Positions 25,790 to 34,625 are shown, numbered from the stretch's first letter. The stretch is 64,000 nucleotides of DNA from Marinococcus luteus (GCF_900106595.1 NZ_FNNC01000004.1:60305-124304), one strand, 5' to 3'. Numbers and translations are program-made. The notes: generated by a model not told the origin, from the sequence alone.

Positions 25790-27604
25790 TTATTGAAGCA
25801 GCAGTTCTTCCAGTTCATTCAAGGTATCTTCAAAGGACTTCATTGCCAGTTCAATCGGTCTGGAGGTAGTCATATCGACCCCTGCTTTTTTCAGAACCTC
25901 AATCGGATAATCCGAACTCCCGGATTTCAGAAACTGCAGGTAGCGTTCCACCGCAGGTTCCCCCTCCTCTGTAATCTGCTGTGACAAAGCAGCAGCAGCG
26001 CTGTAGCCGGTGGCGTACTGATATACATAAAAGTTCATATAAAAATGAGGAATTCTTGCCCATTCAAGCGCAATATCATCATCGAGTGTCATGTGCGGCC
26101 CGAAATACTGTTCATTCAACTCATAATAAAGGGAATTCAGCAGATCCGGAGTCAGTGCTTCCCCTGCTTCTGCCTTTTCATGAATTAACTGCTCGAATTC
26201 AGCAAACATTGTCTGGCGGAAAACCGTTCCCCGGAAGCCTTCGAGGTACTGGTTCAATAAATACGCCTTTTCTGTTTTATTTGTCGTTTTTGCCAGTAAG
26301 TGACGGGTAAGCAGTGCTTCATTGACAGTAGAAGCTACCTCTGCCACGAAGATGGTGTAATCAGCATAAGGATACGGCTGATTTTGATGAGTCAGATAGC
26401 TGTGCATTGAATGCCCGAGTTCATGGGCCAGCGTGTATACATTATTAATACTGTCCTGCCAGTTCATTAAAATGTATGGCATTGTCCCATATGCGCCGGA
26501 GGAATAGGCTCCGCTCCGTTTTCCAACGTTTTCATAAACGTCCACCCAGCCTTTTTCAAACCCGCCGGCAATCGTTTCTGTATATTCTTTTCCCAGCGGC
26601 TCCAGCGCTTTAAGAACGGTTTCTTTTGCTTCCTCGTACGTCATTTTCATATCAATGTCTTTGACCAGTGGTGTATAAAGATCATAGTTATGAATCTCAT
26701 CGAGTTCAAGCACCTGCTTACGCAGCTTTACGTAACGGTGAAGCAGCGGCAGATAGTCATGAACGGTCGAAACAAGCTGGTCATAAACTTTTTCCGGAAT
26801 ATGATTATTGCTTAGCGCAGCTTCTCTAGCCGAACGGTATTTACGAATACTTGCGTTAAACGTATTCTTTTTCACCTGCCCGCCAAGCGTGCTTGAAATT
26901 GTATTTTTAAACCTGCTGTATGTGCTGTAGACAGCTTTAAAAGCTTCTTCGCGCACACGACGGTTGTCGCTTTCCAAAAAGTTCAGCAGGCGCCCGTGTG
27001 TCACCTGGGCATCATTTCCGTTCTCATCCTTAATAGACGGAAACTCCAGATCTGCATTATTGAGCATCCCAAAAGTGTTTCCCGGCACAGCCATCACTTC
27101 AGAAGCCTGGGCAAGCAGTGCTTCTTCTGATTCTGTCAGCACATGGGGGCGTTCTTTATTGATGGCATCGAGTGCGTGTTCATACAACCGAAGCTCCGGC
27201 TCTTCCTCATAGAATGCTTTAATCGTTTTTTCAGGAATAGTCAGGATTTCCGGCACGAGAAAAGCCGTCGCCTGTCCAAGCTGGCTCGCCAGTCTTCTTG
27301 CACGATCCTCCATCCCCTGATACAGCGATTCATTTGTATTTTGATCATAACGCATATGCGCATAAACAAATAAACGGCTGAACCGCTCTGTAATTTTATC
27401 CTGCTGCTGAAGGGCTTCATACAGCATATGCCCCGAATCTCCAAGGCGTCCTTTATAAGATTCGATTGCCGGAATCAGGCTTTGAATGTGTTTGAATTCT
27501 TCTTCCCATTCTTCATTGCTTGAAAAAATATCCTCTAAATTCCATTTATACTGTTCACTGATTTCTTCGCGTTTTGGCAGTTGTTCTACAGCAGATGAAC
27601 TCAA
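25790..27604 (-). CDS. pepF: Oligoendopeptidase F
   Basis: 604-residue M3 family zinc metallopeptidase cutting short peptides in the cytoplasm. The zinc motif HELGHSMH is present with the downstream glutamate in FVAEVASTVNEALL. N-terminal helical domain starts LPKREEISEQYKWNLEDIFSS, typical of PepF. The start is TTG (27602-27604) with AAAGGGAGGTG upstream. Located downstream of coiA with 29 bases between, as in B. subtilis; pepF overexpression there affects competence-type peptide signals, which is context only. Confidence 0.94.
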   Translation of the reverse strand: MSSSAVEQLPKREEISEQYKWNLEDIFSSNEEWEEEFKHIQSLIPAIESYKGRLGDSGHMLYEALQQQDKITERFSRLFVYAHMRYDQNTNESLYQGMEDRARRLASQLGQATAFLVPEILTIPEKTIKAFYEEEPELRLYEHALDAINKERPHVLTESEEALLAQASEVMAVPGNTFGMLNNADLEFPSIKDENGNDAQVTHGRLLNFLESDNRRVREEAFKAVYSTYSRFKNTISSTLGGQVKKNTFNASIRKYRSAREAALSNNHIPEKVYDQLVSTVHDYLPLLHRYVKLRKQVLELDEIHNYDLYTPLVKDIDMKMTYEEAKETVLKALEPLGKEYTETIAGGFEKGWVDVYENVGKRSGAYSSGAYGTMPYILMNWQDSINNVYTLAHELGHSMHSYLTHQNQPYPYADYTIFVAEVASTVNEALLTRHLLAKTTNKTEKAYLLNQYLEGFRGTVFRQTMFAEFEQLIHEKAEAGEALTPDLLNSLYYELNEQYFGPHMTLDDDIALEWARIPHFYMNFYVYQYATGYSAAAALSQQITEEGEPAVERYLQFLKSGSSDYPIEVLKKAGVDMTTSRPIELAMKSFEDTLNELEELLLQ

Positions 27605-27633
27605 TGGAACGCACCTCCCTTTATCTTTCTCCC

Positions 27634-28824
27634 CTATTGTATCGAACTATTTCCAGTTGTTCCAATGAATCGTTTTTCTGCTTCAAGCTTTTTGATATAG
27701 GCCGTAAATATTCTAGCAACGCTGCGGTCCTGCGACCATCCCGTTTCCGCCGATGCTTCAGGCAGCAGATCTTTCTTCAAGTGCCAGTGCCCGTGGTGAA
27801 AATAAACCGCCTTCCGGGCCTTCAGCCATTGCAAAAAATGCCAAACCGCCTGACGCAGGTAAACCTCTGCACGCAGACCAGAGCGTATCAACGGAGCAAG
27901 CAGCGGGTCTTTCTGCACTGAATTTACAATATCTTTTAAAGAAGCGTTTTTTTGATGAATAATCCGGTAAAACAGCAGGGTCTGCCATACGAGGGGAGGC
28001 CCCCGGAAAACATAACAATATGGCGTCGGCCAGCCCAGGTCCGCAGGATGCATACTAACATGAGAGAGGTATCGGGTATATATCTCCAGGATGGCCCAAT
28101 ACTGTACGCACCCTGTAAATTGATAAGACGAAAAGCGCCACTTGTTTTTATGTTCCAGTATTTCATCAAGACAGCTAAATGACAGCTTCATAGGGGTGAA
28201 AAAATACTCCAGCTTTACGGCAGCCAGCGGGAACCTTAAGGCACGGGCTGTTATACGCCTGGGCGAAGTTTCAAAAAACGGCTGCACGATTAAAAGCTCC
28301 CGGGAAGATGGTATCAGCACAGGCGCCGCATTAAAATATCCGGAAAATATTGAAGACCATACCGCTTCATTCCAAAACCAGCGCCCGGCTTTTTTTCGCT
28401 GCACCAGCTTCGGAACAAAAAACCAAAGTGGAATGATTTCCTTTTCTGTATATGTACGGCTTCTCGTCAAAAGCTGCGGTGAATCAATCGTACTTCTTTG
28501 CATTTCCAGAGCCACTTTGCGCCCATTCCACTGAACGAATACATCCGCTCTTCTTCCTTCCTCCGGGAACTGCTTCTCAATAACAGGAGAAAGATTTTGA
28601 TCTTTAAGCCAGCTGGCGAGCAGAGTTTTCCCCTGAGTATGCTCCTCGGTTTCTCCAACAAGCAGGCGGCAGTCAGTACGCCGGGAATGAACAAAATGAG
28701 GACGGGCATTTGATTTTTTACGCAGATGTACTTCGTGCCCGCAATCCGGGCAGTAGTAAGGGGGATAAATAGCGGGATCCAGGCTTGAAACTGCCCGGCC
28801 GTTCGCGATGAGGGCATTAAACAT
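27634..28824 (-). CDS. coiA: Competence protein CoiA
   Basis: 396-residue CoiA-family protein needed in related species for processing incoming DNA during transformation. It has the N-terminal zinc ribbon (YYCPDCGHEVHLRKKSNARPHFVH) and the nuclease-like core (HTQGKTLLASWL, RRADVFVQWNGRKVALEMQRSTI, where the Asp and Glu-x-Gln residues are the predicted PD-(D/E)xK site). The long C-terminal half is aromatic-rich and less conserved. RBS GGAAAGG. It lies between mecA and pepF as in Bacillus. Its presence suggests, but does not prove, competence. Confidence 0.9.
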   Translation of the reverse strand: MFNALIANGRAVSSLDPAIYPPYYCPDCGHEVHLRKKSNARPHFVHSRRTDCRLLVGETEEHTQGKTLLASWLKDQNLSPVIEKQFPEEGRRADVFVQWNGRKVALEMQRSTIDSPQLLTRSRTYTEKEIIPLWFFVPKLVQRKKAGRWFWNEAVWSSIFSGYFNAAPVLIPSSRELLIVQPFFETSPRRITARALRFPLAAVKLEYFFTPMKLSFSCLDEILEHKNKWRFSSYQFTGCVQYWAILEIYTRYLSHVSMHPADLGWPTPYCYVFRGPPLVWQTLLFYRIIHQKNASLKDIVNSVQKDPLLAPLIRSGLRAEVYLRQAVWHFLQWLKARKAVYFHHGHWHLKKDLLPEASAETGWSQDRSVARIFTAYIKKLEAEKRFIGTTGNSSIQ

Positions 28825-28878
28825 GAATATCAGCCTTTCCGGGGGATGTAATGCGGGGATTTTATATAAAATAAAAAT

Positions 28879-28907
28879 AAAAGACCAGCGTCACACGCCA
28901 GCCTTTT
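28879..28907 (-). terminator. Terminator after mecA
   Basis: The 13-base arms pair fully only in the minus-strand RNA, where three of the pairs are G-U; the plus-strand RNA would have mismatches. The minus side continues into TTTTATTTTTATTTT. This separates mecA from coiA. Confidence 0.75.
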
Positions 28908-28919
28908 AGAGACACACAC

Positions 28920-29582
28920 TTATGAGAAGTTTTCATTGAAGGTTTGAAGACCATATTCAGACGCAATTGTCGTACCATACTCACGAATGCGGAAAATGGA
29001 CAGGTCGGATTCATTTCCATACTCAAGCACATGACTTACCATGTTGTCTTGTTCATCCTCTGTATAACGCTGATCAAATACTAAATAAAGATAATACCGA
29101 TTTTCAAAGAAATATACTTCGTTGTGAACATCCGATACATGGAAGGCCTTACTCAGGCTGATTAAATCTTCCATGTCCTGGAAGGAAATAACGATTTCCA
29201 GATCTTCAGACTCAAGTGAGCCATTTCTGTCCGATTTAGACGAGCGGTATTGTTCATCAAGCATATCCACGATGTTATCGTCCACCGGGGCTTCCTCTTT
29301 GTTTTCTGATACCGGAATTTCAAGCTTCACATTTCCATCGGTAACCTGTCCTCTGGTAACTACGATTTCCATGCCCTGATCGAGTGCCTGTACCTGAATC
29401 CATAAAGGTCCTTCTATTTCAAAGTTTTCTAAGTCGTGAGCTTCGTTGATCATATCAAAGAATAATTCTTCTCCACGTTCACGGTTATACCAAATCTCAT
29501 CCCGGTCAAAGCCGCGGTCTTCGATGTCCGTGTACGTAATGTAAAACTTCACTGTCGACTCGTTGATTCTTTCGATTTCCAC
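28920..29582 (-). CDS. mecA: Adaptor protein MecA
   Basis: 220-residue ClpCP adaptor, which in B. subtilis targets ComK and also affects Spx. N-terminal substrate-binding domain MEIERINESTVKFYITYTDIEDRGF, then WYNRERGEELFFDMINEAH; acidic linker around residues 90-125; C-terminal ClpC-binding domain with SKAFHVSDVHNEVYFFENRYYLYLVF and EYGNESDLSIFRIREYG. Start is GTG with GAGGAGGGAG upstream. It follows spx on the same strand by about 300 bp and shares no transcript with it because a hairpin intervenes. Confidence 0.95.
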   Translation of the reverse strand: MEIERINESTVKFYITYTDIEDRGFDRDEIWYNRERGEELFFDMINEAHDLENFEIEGPLWIQVQALDQGMEIVVTRGQVTDGNVKLEIPVSENKEEAPVDDNIVDMLDEQYRSSKSDRNGSLESEDLEIVISFQDMEDLISLSKAFHVSDVHNEVYFFENRYYLYLVFDQRYTEDEQDNMVSHVLEYGNESDLSIFRIREYGTTIASEYGLQTFNENFS

Positions 29583-29851
29583 TATTTTTCTCCCTCCTCA
29601 AGCTAGGGTCGGTCTTCTACTTACTATGAAATACTATACCCTAACAATAACATATAGTAATCCTTTTAATCATAGCGCCATACTGGACCCTTTGTGAGTT
29701 GTGCTCATCCCAGGATGCAACGTTCGTTGAGGGAGCGGAGCATCAATAATTTAACACTAGTTTGGTTTTATATTTTCAGATAAAATCACACCCATGTCAA
29801 GGAAAGAAACTCATTTTAGCAAAACAAAGCGTAATTATAAAAAGAAGAAAA
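29583..29851. other. mecA upstream region
   Basis: About 270 bp between the spx terminator and mecA. It should contain the mecA promoter; a candidate -10 TATAGT lies about 50 bp ahead of the start on the minus strand, but no convincing -35 accompanies it. No gene or repeat seen. Confidence 0.4.
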
Positions 29852-29871
29852 ATCCCGACAGGCGCCGAAAT
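29852..29871 (-). terminator. Terminator of spx
   Basis: Minus-strand stem ATTTCGGC/GTCGGGAT (with G-U pairs) and GCCT loop, followed by TTTTTC. Confidence 0.65.
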
Positions 29872-29883
29872 TTTTCTTTCTTT

Positions 29884-30279
29884 TTAGTTTACCATTTTTT
29901 GCGCTTCCATCAAGTTAAAAGTACGGACTTTTCTTGGAAGGAAACGACGGATTTCAGCTTCGTTATATCCTACCTGTAAACGTTTATCATCATAAATGAT
30001 CGGCCGTCTCAAAAGACCGGGATGTTCGCTGATTAACTGGAAAAGGCGTTGCAATGGAAGGCTTTCCATTTCCACGTCTAATTCCTGAAATACTTTTGAA
30101 CGGCGGGAAACGATTTCATCGGTACCGTCCTCCGTCAAACGGACAATTTCTTTTACTTCATCCACTGTTAATGGTTCCGCAAAAATATTTCTTTCATTAT
30201 AAGCAATCTCATGTTCGTCCAACCATGCTTTCGCTTTCCGACAGGATGTACAACTTGGAGATGTAAGCAATGTCACCAT
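29884..30279 (-). CDS. spx: Transcriptional regulator Spx
   Basis: 131-residue ArsC-fold regulator that binds the RNA polymerase alpha C-terminal domain and switches on thiol-stress genes. The redox switch Cys10-x-x-Cys13 is intact ([11 protein letters not shown]), and [32 protein letters not shown] is nearly identical to B. subtilis Spx. Start placed at MVTLLTSP after AAGGAGAG; an upstream extension to 30330 is not conserved. Degraded through SpxH-ClpXP, whose adaptor gene is nearby. Confidence 0.97.
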   Translation of the reverse strand: MVTLLTSPSCTSCRKAKAWLDEHEIAYNERNIFAEPLTVDEVKEIVRLTEDGTDEIVSRRSKVFQELDVEMESLPLQRLFQLISEHPGLLRRPIIYDDKRLQVGYNEAEIRRFLPRKVRTFNLMEAQKMVN

Positions 30280-30364
30280 GTTAACAAATCTCTCCTTCCC
30301 CGACTTTGGGAGTAAAATGGGCGAAAACAACGTATAATATTCTCTGCTTTTTAGTCACAAGATT

Positions 30365-30393
30365 ATTATACAATAATTATTCTAATTTGAAAA
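30365..30393 (-). promoter_or_regulatory. Candidate sigma-A promoter of spx
   Basis: Minus strand TTTTCA (30388-30393), 17-bp spacer, perfect TATAAT (30365-30370), about 85 bases before the spx start. A second possible -10 (TATTAT, 30334-30339) with TTGTGA at 15 bp lies closer. B. subtilis spx also has several promoters. Confidence 0.6.
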
Positions 30394-30629
30394 GAGGTTT
30401 TAACTGGTTTGTGAATGATTATACTTTTGGGCTTTAATTCAACAATACTTTATTTATACCTCTTCACCATGGTTTTAAAACTTTCTAAGCGCACAATTTG
30501 TTAACGTTTTGTGACAAATTATTTAAACTGTTCACTTTTTACTTTAAATGAACGATTCTCAATTACCTGCTTTGTTTTTCAACAACTCATTTAATTGTTT
30601 CCGCCCTTATTATGTATACGTAAGAAAAC
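30394..30629. other. AT-rich spacer between spx and the aldA-like gene
   Basis: Roughly 235 bp of AT-rich sequence with no supportable gene. It presumably holds further spx control sequence; I see no clear repeat or RNA structure. Confidence 0.4.
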
Positions 30630-30652
30630 GGCTGGAGGTTCACCCTCCAGCC
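30630..30652 (-). terminator. Terminator of the aldA-like gene
   Basis: Perfect stem GGCTGGAGG with 5-nt loop, GTTTTCTT following on the minus strand. Confidence 0.82.
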
Positions 30653-30660
30653 AAATTTCT

Positions 30661-32112
30661 TTAATTTTTTTCATTGTTGTACTGCATATAAACAACGTGG
30701 GTGGCTAAAAAGTCTTCCACTCCGTGTTTGCCGTCGGCGCCGCCAAGTCCGGATTTCCGGAAGCCGGCGTGATAGCCCTGCACAGCTTCGAAATTTTCCC
30801 GGTTAACGTACGTTTCGCCAAAGCGCAGTTCGTTTACCACTCTCATAATTTCGTTCATATCTTCACTGTAAACGGAGGAAGAAAGACCGAAGACGGTATC
30901 GTTGCCTTTTTCTATTGCTTCATCAAGCGTTTGGAACGTATCGATAGGAATAACCGGACCAAAAATTTCTTCCTGCATAATTTCCATGTCATGCCGGGCG
31001 TTGCTGATCACCGTCGGCTTATAAAAATAACCTTTTTTTTGATCGCCTGGTTCACCGCCAGCGATCACTTTCGCACCATCTTTTTTAGCACTTTCCACCA
31101 TCGCATGCACTTCATCGAGGCGGTCTTTGCTTACGAGCGGGCCGACGTCAGCATTTTTGGATGCGCGCGGGTCTCCCATTGTTGTTTGTTCGAACGCTTC
31201 CTGCAGGCGATTGGTAAATTCCTCAGCGATACTTTCATGCACATACACCCGCTCTGCGTTCGTACAGGCCTGGCCATTATTAGCGAGCCGGGAGGTTGTA
31301 ATATGCTTCACTGCAGTATCAATATCTGCGTTCGCCGTTACAATGGCGGGTGCTTTCCCGCCGAGTTCGAGATTAACTTTCGTAATGTTCTGCGCCGCAG
31401 CTTCCATTACTTTTGTTCCTGCAGGCACGCTGCCTGTCATTGTTATCATGTCTACATCTTCATGGGAAGCAAGAGCATTTCCAATTTCTGAGCCTGTGCC
31501 TGTGATCAGGTTGTAAACCCCTTTTGGTACTTCATCCATTTCATCGATAAGCTTCGTGAATTCGACAGCAGTGTTTGGCGTCTGCTGGCTCGGCTTCAGC
31601 ACAATCGTGCAGCCGGTAACCAGCGCTGTTGCTACTTTTCTGGCCAGAATGAACACCGGAAAGTTCCACGGCACAATACCGCCCACAACGCCTATAGGTT
31701 TCTTGTAAATGAAGATATTCTCATTTTGTCGGTCACTTGGCAGGATTTCTCCTTCAATTCTTCTTGCCCACTCGGACATATAGCGGAAATAATCAATGGC
31801 AAGATCCACTTCACCGCTTGCCAGCCCGTAATCTTTGCCCTGCTCCTCCTGAAGAAGATCAATAAACCGGTCTTTGTTTTCTTCTATTTTATCTCCGAGG
31901 GCCCGGACAATTTTTCCTCGTTCGATATTTGGTGTCAGTTCCCACCCTTTTTGAGCAGCAGATGCGGCTGCCACAGCTTTATTTACATCCTCTTTTGTCG
32001 CTTTTACGGTGCGGGAAATAGTTTCTTCCGTCGCCGGATTTTCAATTTCAATATATTCATCACTAGAAGCGTTTACGTATTCTCCGTTAATATACAGTTG
32101 ATGTGTCTGCAT
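30661..32112 (-). CDS. Aldehyde dehydrogenase, AldA (lactaldehyde dehydrogenase)-like
   Basis: 483-residue NAD-dependent aldehyde dehydrogenase. Catalytic Cys283 in NNGQACTNAERVYV, general base Glu249 in LELGGKAP, and IVPWNFP cofactor strand. The C-terminal stretch ENFEAVQGYHAGFRKSGLGG with ADGKHG closely resembles E. coli AldA, so oxidation of lactaldehyde or glycolaldehyde is a fair guess, not proof. ATG at 32112 follows TTGGAGGG. It is inserted between spx and yjbC, which are adjacent in B. subtilis. Monocistronic with its own terminator. Confidence 0.9.
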   Translation of the reverse strand: MQTHQLYINGEYVNASSDEYIEIENPATEETISRTVKATKEDVNKAVAAASAAQKGWELTPNIERGKIVRALGDKIEENKDRFIDLLQEEQGKDYGLASGEVDLAIDYFRYMSEWARRIEGEILPSDRQNENIFIYKKPIGVVGGIVPWNFPVFILARKVATALVTGCTIVLKPSQQTPNTAVEFTKLIDEMDEVPKGVYNLITGTGSEIGNALASHEDVDMITMTGSVPAGTKVMEAAAQNITKVNLELGGKAPAIVTANADIDTAVKHITTSRLANNGQACTNAERVYVHESIAEEFTNRLQEAFEQTTMGDPRASKNADVGPLVSKDRLDEVHAMVESAKKDGAKVIAGGEPGDQKKGYFYKPTVISNARHDMEIMQEEIFGPVIPIDTFQTLDEAIEKGNDTVFGLSSSVYSEDMNEIMRVVNELRFGETYVNRENFEAVQGYHAGFRKSGLGGADGKHGVEDFLATHVVYMQYNNEKN

Positions 32113-32184
32113 CAAGAACCCTCCAATTTTTTCTTTACAGGTAAGAGTGTTCCACTGCAGCCGGACCCTTAAACCTTACGGCAC

Positions 32185-32212
32185 AAAAAAGCGCAGCCCA
32201 TCTGAGCTGCGC
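32185..32212 (-). terminator. Terminator of the 46-residue peptide gene
   Basis: Stem GCGCAGC/GCTGCGC with 8-nt loop; six T follow on the minus strand. Confidence 0.82.
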
Positions 32213-32222
32213 ATGCACTGTA

Positions 32223-32363
32223 TTAAGCGGTGTGTCTTGAAGGAGTCGGAACGCCCTTTTCGGGCGATTTTTCTTTATTCAGGCCCTTGAGGTTCTTTTT
32301 AAGCATGTCTCTGAGTACTTCTCTTTTCATTTTCCTGCGTTTTTTTGCAACTGCATTTTTCAT
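32223..32363 (-). CDS. Small basic protein, 46 residues
   Basis: A short open frame starting at ATG 32361-32363 and ending TAA at 32223-32225, with AAAGGAGGGCG about 12 bases upstream and a proper terminator just after the stop. The product begins MKNAVAKKRRKMKREVLRDM and continues with LKKNLKGLNKEKSPEKG; it is extremely basic at the N-terminus, with no hydrophobic segment. It could bind RNA or the ribosome, but no family is recognised. It lies 19 bp after yjbC and is probably co-transcribed with it. Confidence 0.7.
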   Translation of the reverse strand: MKNAVAKKRRKMKREVLRDMLKKNLKGLNKEKSPEKGVPTPSRHTA

Positions 32364-32382
32364 AACCTCTTCGCCCTCCTTT

Positions 32383-32955
32383 CTAAGCGTTCTTTAATTC
32401 GTCTTTGTCATCATACGTAAGCACTTCCGTAACGTCCTGATAAGCTTTTCCGTAAATTTCTTCATCCTTATACGTATGAATGTTTTTGTACGTATGCTTC
32501 ATTTTTTCATAAATAACTTCTTCTGAGGCATCGTCCGGGGACCAGTATAAAATTTCGAGCGTATTCACTTCGTTGGTTGCCAGGGAAATTCTGCTGTAGC
32601 CAATGGACTTCGCCTGACGGAAGCCGGCTCTTTCATAAAAACGAAATCGTTTTGTCGTATCGCTCTCTTCATAATCGAGAGGCTCCACTTCCAGAATAAT
32701 CGGTTTATTCTTACTTTTAAGGCTATCAAGTAATTTCTGCCCGAGCCCTTCCCCTCTTGCTTCTTTCGACACTAACAAATAATCAATAAAAACAAATTCC
32801 TCGGTCTCTACATACATCATAACATGAAGAGGCCCTTCATCTTTATGGTAAATATCACCTTTTTCATCCAACAGAACTTCCATGTGCTTTTTTGACTTCA
32901 TCTCTTCAACTGGAAAGTATTGGTTCAACTTTTCGTACCAGTTTAGTTTAGACAT
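32383..32955 (-). CDS. yjbC: GNAT family N-acetyltransferase YjbC
   Basis: 190-residue acetyltransferase closely matching B. subtilis YjbC: LNWYEKLNQYFPVEEMKSKKHMEVLL, DIYHKDEGPLHVMMYV, acetyl-CoA motif EARGEGLGQKLLDSLK, and LATNEVNTLEILYWSP. The acceptor is unknown; in B. subtilis the gene is next to spx and shares some of its stress promoters. Start ATG 32955 has only a G-rich element (GGGGGTC) as RBS. Here it is parted from spx by the peptide gene and the aldA-like gene. Confidence 0.9.
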   Translation of the reverse strand: MSKLNWYEKLNQYFPVEEMKSKKHMEVLLDEKGDIYHKDEGPLHVMMYVETEEFVFIDYLLVSKEARGEGLGQKLLDSLKSKNKPIILEVEPLDYEESDTTKRFRFYERAGFRQAKSIGYSRISLATNEVNTLEILYWSPDDASEEVIYEKMKHTYKNIHTYKDEEIYGKAYQDVTEVLTYDDKDELKNA

Positions 32956-33116
32956 AATGACCCCCAAATTTGTATTACATACATTATAACGCGAAAGTCT
33001 GTATATAGTAAGTGCCTTCAGTACTTATTTAAGACGCTCGGGAGCGCTCTTTACGGCATATTGACCTCACGGTGGGACGTTGTTGCATTTGCTCTTTCTC
33101 AGCCTTACATACAGCA

Positions 33117-33147
33117 AAAAGGAGCGGTTTTTAACTCCCGCCCCTTT
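33117..33147 (-). terminator. Terminator of the secreted GH-like gene
   Basis: Minus-strand stem AAAGGGGCGG/CCGCTCCTTT with one G-U pair, then TTTTTGCTG. Confidence 0.78.
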
Positions 33148-33158
33148 GATTCTGCTTT

Positions 33159-34367
33159 TTACGGCGTATAGTCTGTACCTTTGGAATAGGTGTTCTGGGC
33201 ATCCCACAGCAGATACTCTTCAATACCGTTATTCTGCAGCGCCTGAATCTGCGCCTCCACTTCAGTACTTCCGTACTGCAGATAATTACCGCTTCCTAAA
33301 TAACTGGCTGTAAAGTCCTGAATCCATGGCCGGGTTGTCGGCTGCTCATCGAGACTCGATAAAATCTCCGTTTCTGCCTTCGCATAGGCATCGATAACCT
33401 CGTACGGCTCTGTGTCCGGCTTGTCGATATTAAAATAGCCGCTTCCCCAATGGCTTGGGTAAATCATGGAGCTGATAACGTCTACATTTTCAGAAATTAA
33501 CCGAAAATCCTGGCCGATGCCCGGCGCCCGTTCCTGGGTAGCGGAATAACCGAAGATATCCGCCGATACATTTACATTGTACTTTGTTTGAAGCGTTTCT
33601 TCAGAAAAGGCGACGAACTCCGTAACAGCATCTACTCTTTCCTGTACGTTGTCATCGCCGCTATCGTAATCCCCTGTGGAATATGTAAGCTGATCGTCTC
33701 TCGTTTCAAACCCTTCCGGAAAGCGGATGTAATCGAACTGAATGTCCTGAAAGCCGAGCCTGGCTGCTTCTTCCGCTATTTGAAGATTATAATCCCATAC
33801 TTCTTTCATAAACGGGTTTGTAAACATATGCCCGCTTCCATTCGACCATGTATCCCCGCTACTTGTCTGATACGAATATTCCGGATGCTTTTCCGCGAGT
33901 ACATTATCCTTAAAAGTTGTAATGCGGGCAATCGGATATATATCGTGCTCTTCCAGTTTTTTCATCAGCGCTTCGGGGTCCTTAATCATATTTTTTCCTA
34001 TATCAGGCAGATCCGATCCTTCCGGCACGCTGAACGTTAAATTTCCGTGATCATCTTTAATGTCTATTACCATGGCGTTCAAATCTGTCGAGTCAATGAG
34101 ATCGATTAACTCATCCATTCGGGCGCCCCCCGCAGAATGACCAGTAACATATATTCCTTTGACCCCTTCCTCCGGATAGCTGAAATTAAGTCCCGAATCA
34201 TATGTAAAACGCGGCATGCTGCCTTCAAGTGTTAATGTGTGTCCACCAGTCGTCATTGATGCCAGATCACTTTCTTTTCCTTCTTCCGCTTTTGCCTCCG
34301 CCGCAGTTAATCCCGAGGTGACAGTTAATACAGCAGCTAAGGTCCAAATACCTAACTTTTTTTTCAT
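33159..34367 (-). CDS. Secreted putative glycoside hydrolase (DUF4015 family)
   Basis: 402-residue exported protein with a signal peptide (MKKKLGIWTLAAVLTVTSG, cleavage near AEAKAEE) and a TIM-barrel domain of the putative GH family DUF4015: VKGIYVTGHSAGG, LNAMVIDIKDDHGNLTF, DIYPIARITTFKDN, FQDIQFDYIRFPEG, VSADIFGYSA, MIYPSHWGSG, RPWIQDF. These strands are family-typical, but the polysaccharide target is unknown. Start at MKKKLG has AAGGCAGGG upstream; a longer extension is unsupported. It has a good promoter and a 15-bp palindrome in the leader. Confidence 0.88.
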   Translation of the reverse strand: MKKKLGIWTLAAVLTVTSGLTAAEAKAEEGKESDLASMTTGGHTLTLEGSMPRFTYDSGLNFSYPEEGVKGIYVTGHSAGGARMDELIDLIDSTDLNAMVIDIKDDHGNLTFSVPEGSDLPDIGKNMIKDPEALMKKLEEHDIYPIARITTFKDNVLAEKHPEYSYQTSSGDTWSNGSGHMFTNPFMKEVWDYNLQIAEEAARLGFQDIQFDYIRFPEGFETRDDQLTYSTGDYDSGDDNVQERVDAVTEFVAFSEETLQTKYNVNVSADIFGYSATQERAPGIGQDFRLISENVDVISSMIYPSHWGSGYFNIDKPDTEPYEVIDAYAKAETEILSSLDEQPTTRPWIQDFTASYLGSGNYLQYGSTEVEAQIQALQNNGIEEYLLWDAQNTYSKGTDYTP

Positions 34368-34407
34368 ATTGTCCCTGCCTTTATTATTTTTTGCGAAAAA
34401 ATCAATC

Positions 34408-34422
34408 AAATAGTCACTATTT
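34408..34422. promoter_or_regulatory. 15-bp palindrome in the GH-like gene leader
   Basis: AAATAGTCACTATTT, a perfect palindrome around a central base, located about 17-31 bases after the predicted transcription start and about 40 bases before the start codon. It could be a repressor site; no regulator is assigned. Confidence 0.45.
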
Positions 34423-34445
34423 AATGGAATTTTTTTCTTGTTTTA

Positions 34446-34474
34446 ATTATACGTTTAAATATACATATTACCAA
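34446..34474 (-). promoter_or_regulatory. Candidate sigma-A promoter of the GH-like gene
   Basis: Minus strand TTGGTA (34469-34474), 17-bp spacer, perfect TATAAT (34446-34451). Confidence 0.6.
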
Positions 34475-34625
34475 CCATCTTTTTTATTTTCCGCTATTTT
34501 TTTGCTAATTAATATTCATATTCAAATAATTATTGAATGTTAGTTAATCTTTCATTTTCCTTGCATTCTGAGCGCATAGTTATTATACTATTAAAAATAT
34601 CTTTAAAACTTGCGATACTTCCACA

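Noticed and set aside
30724..31491. 255-codon open frame opposite the aldA-like gene
   Set aside because: It mirrors a well-supported aldehyde dehydrogenase; Cys/His/Phe-rich composition is typical of antisense frames.
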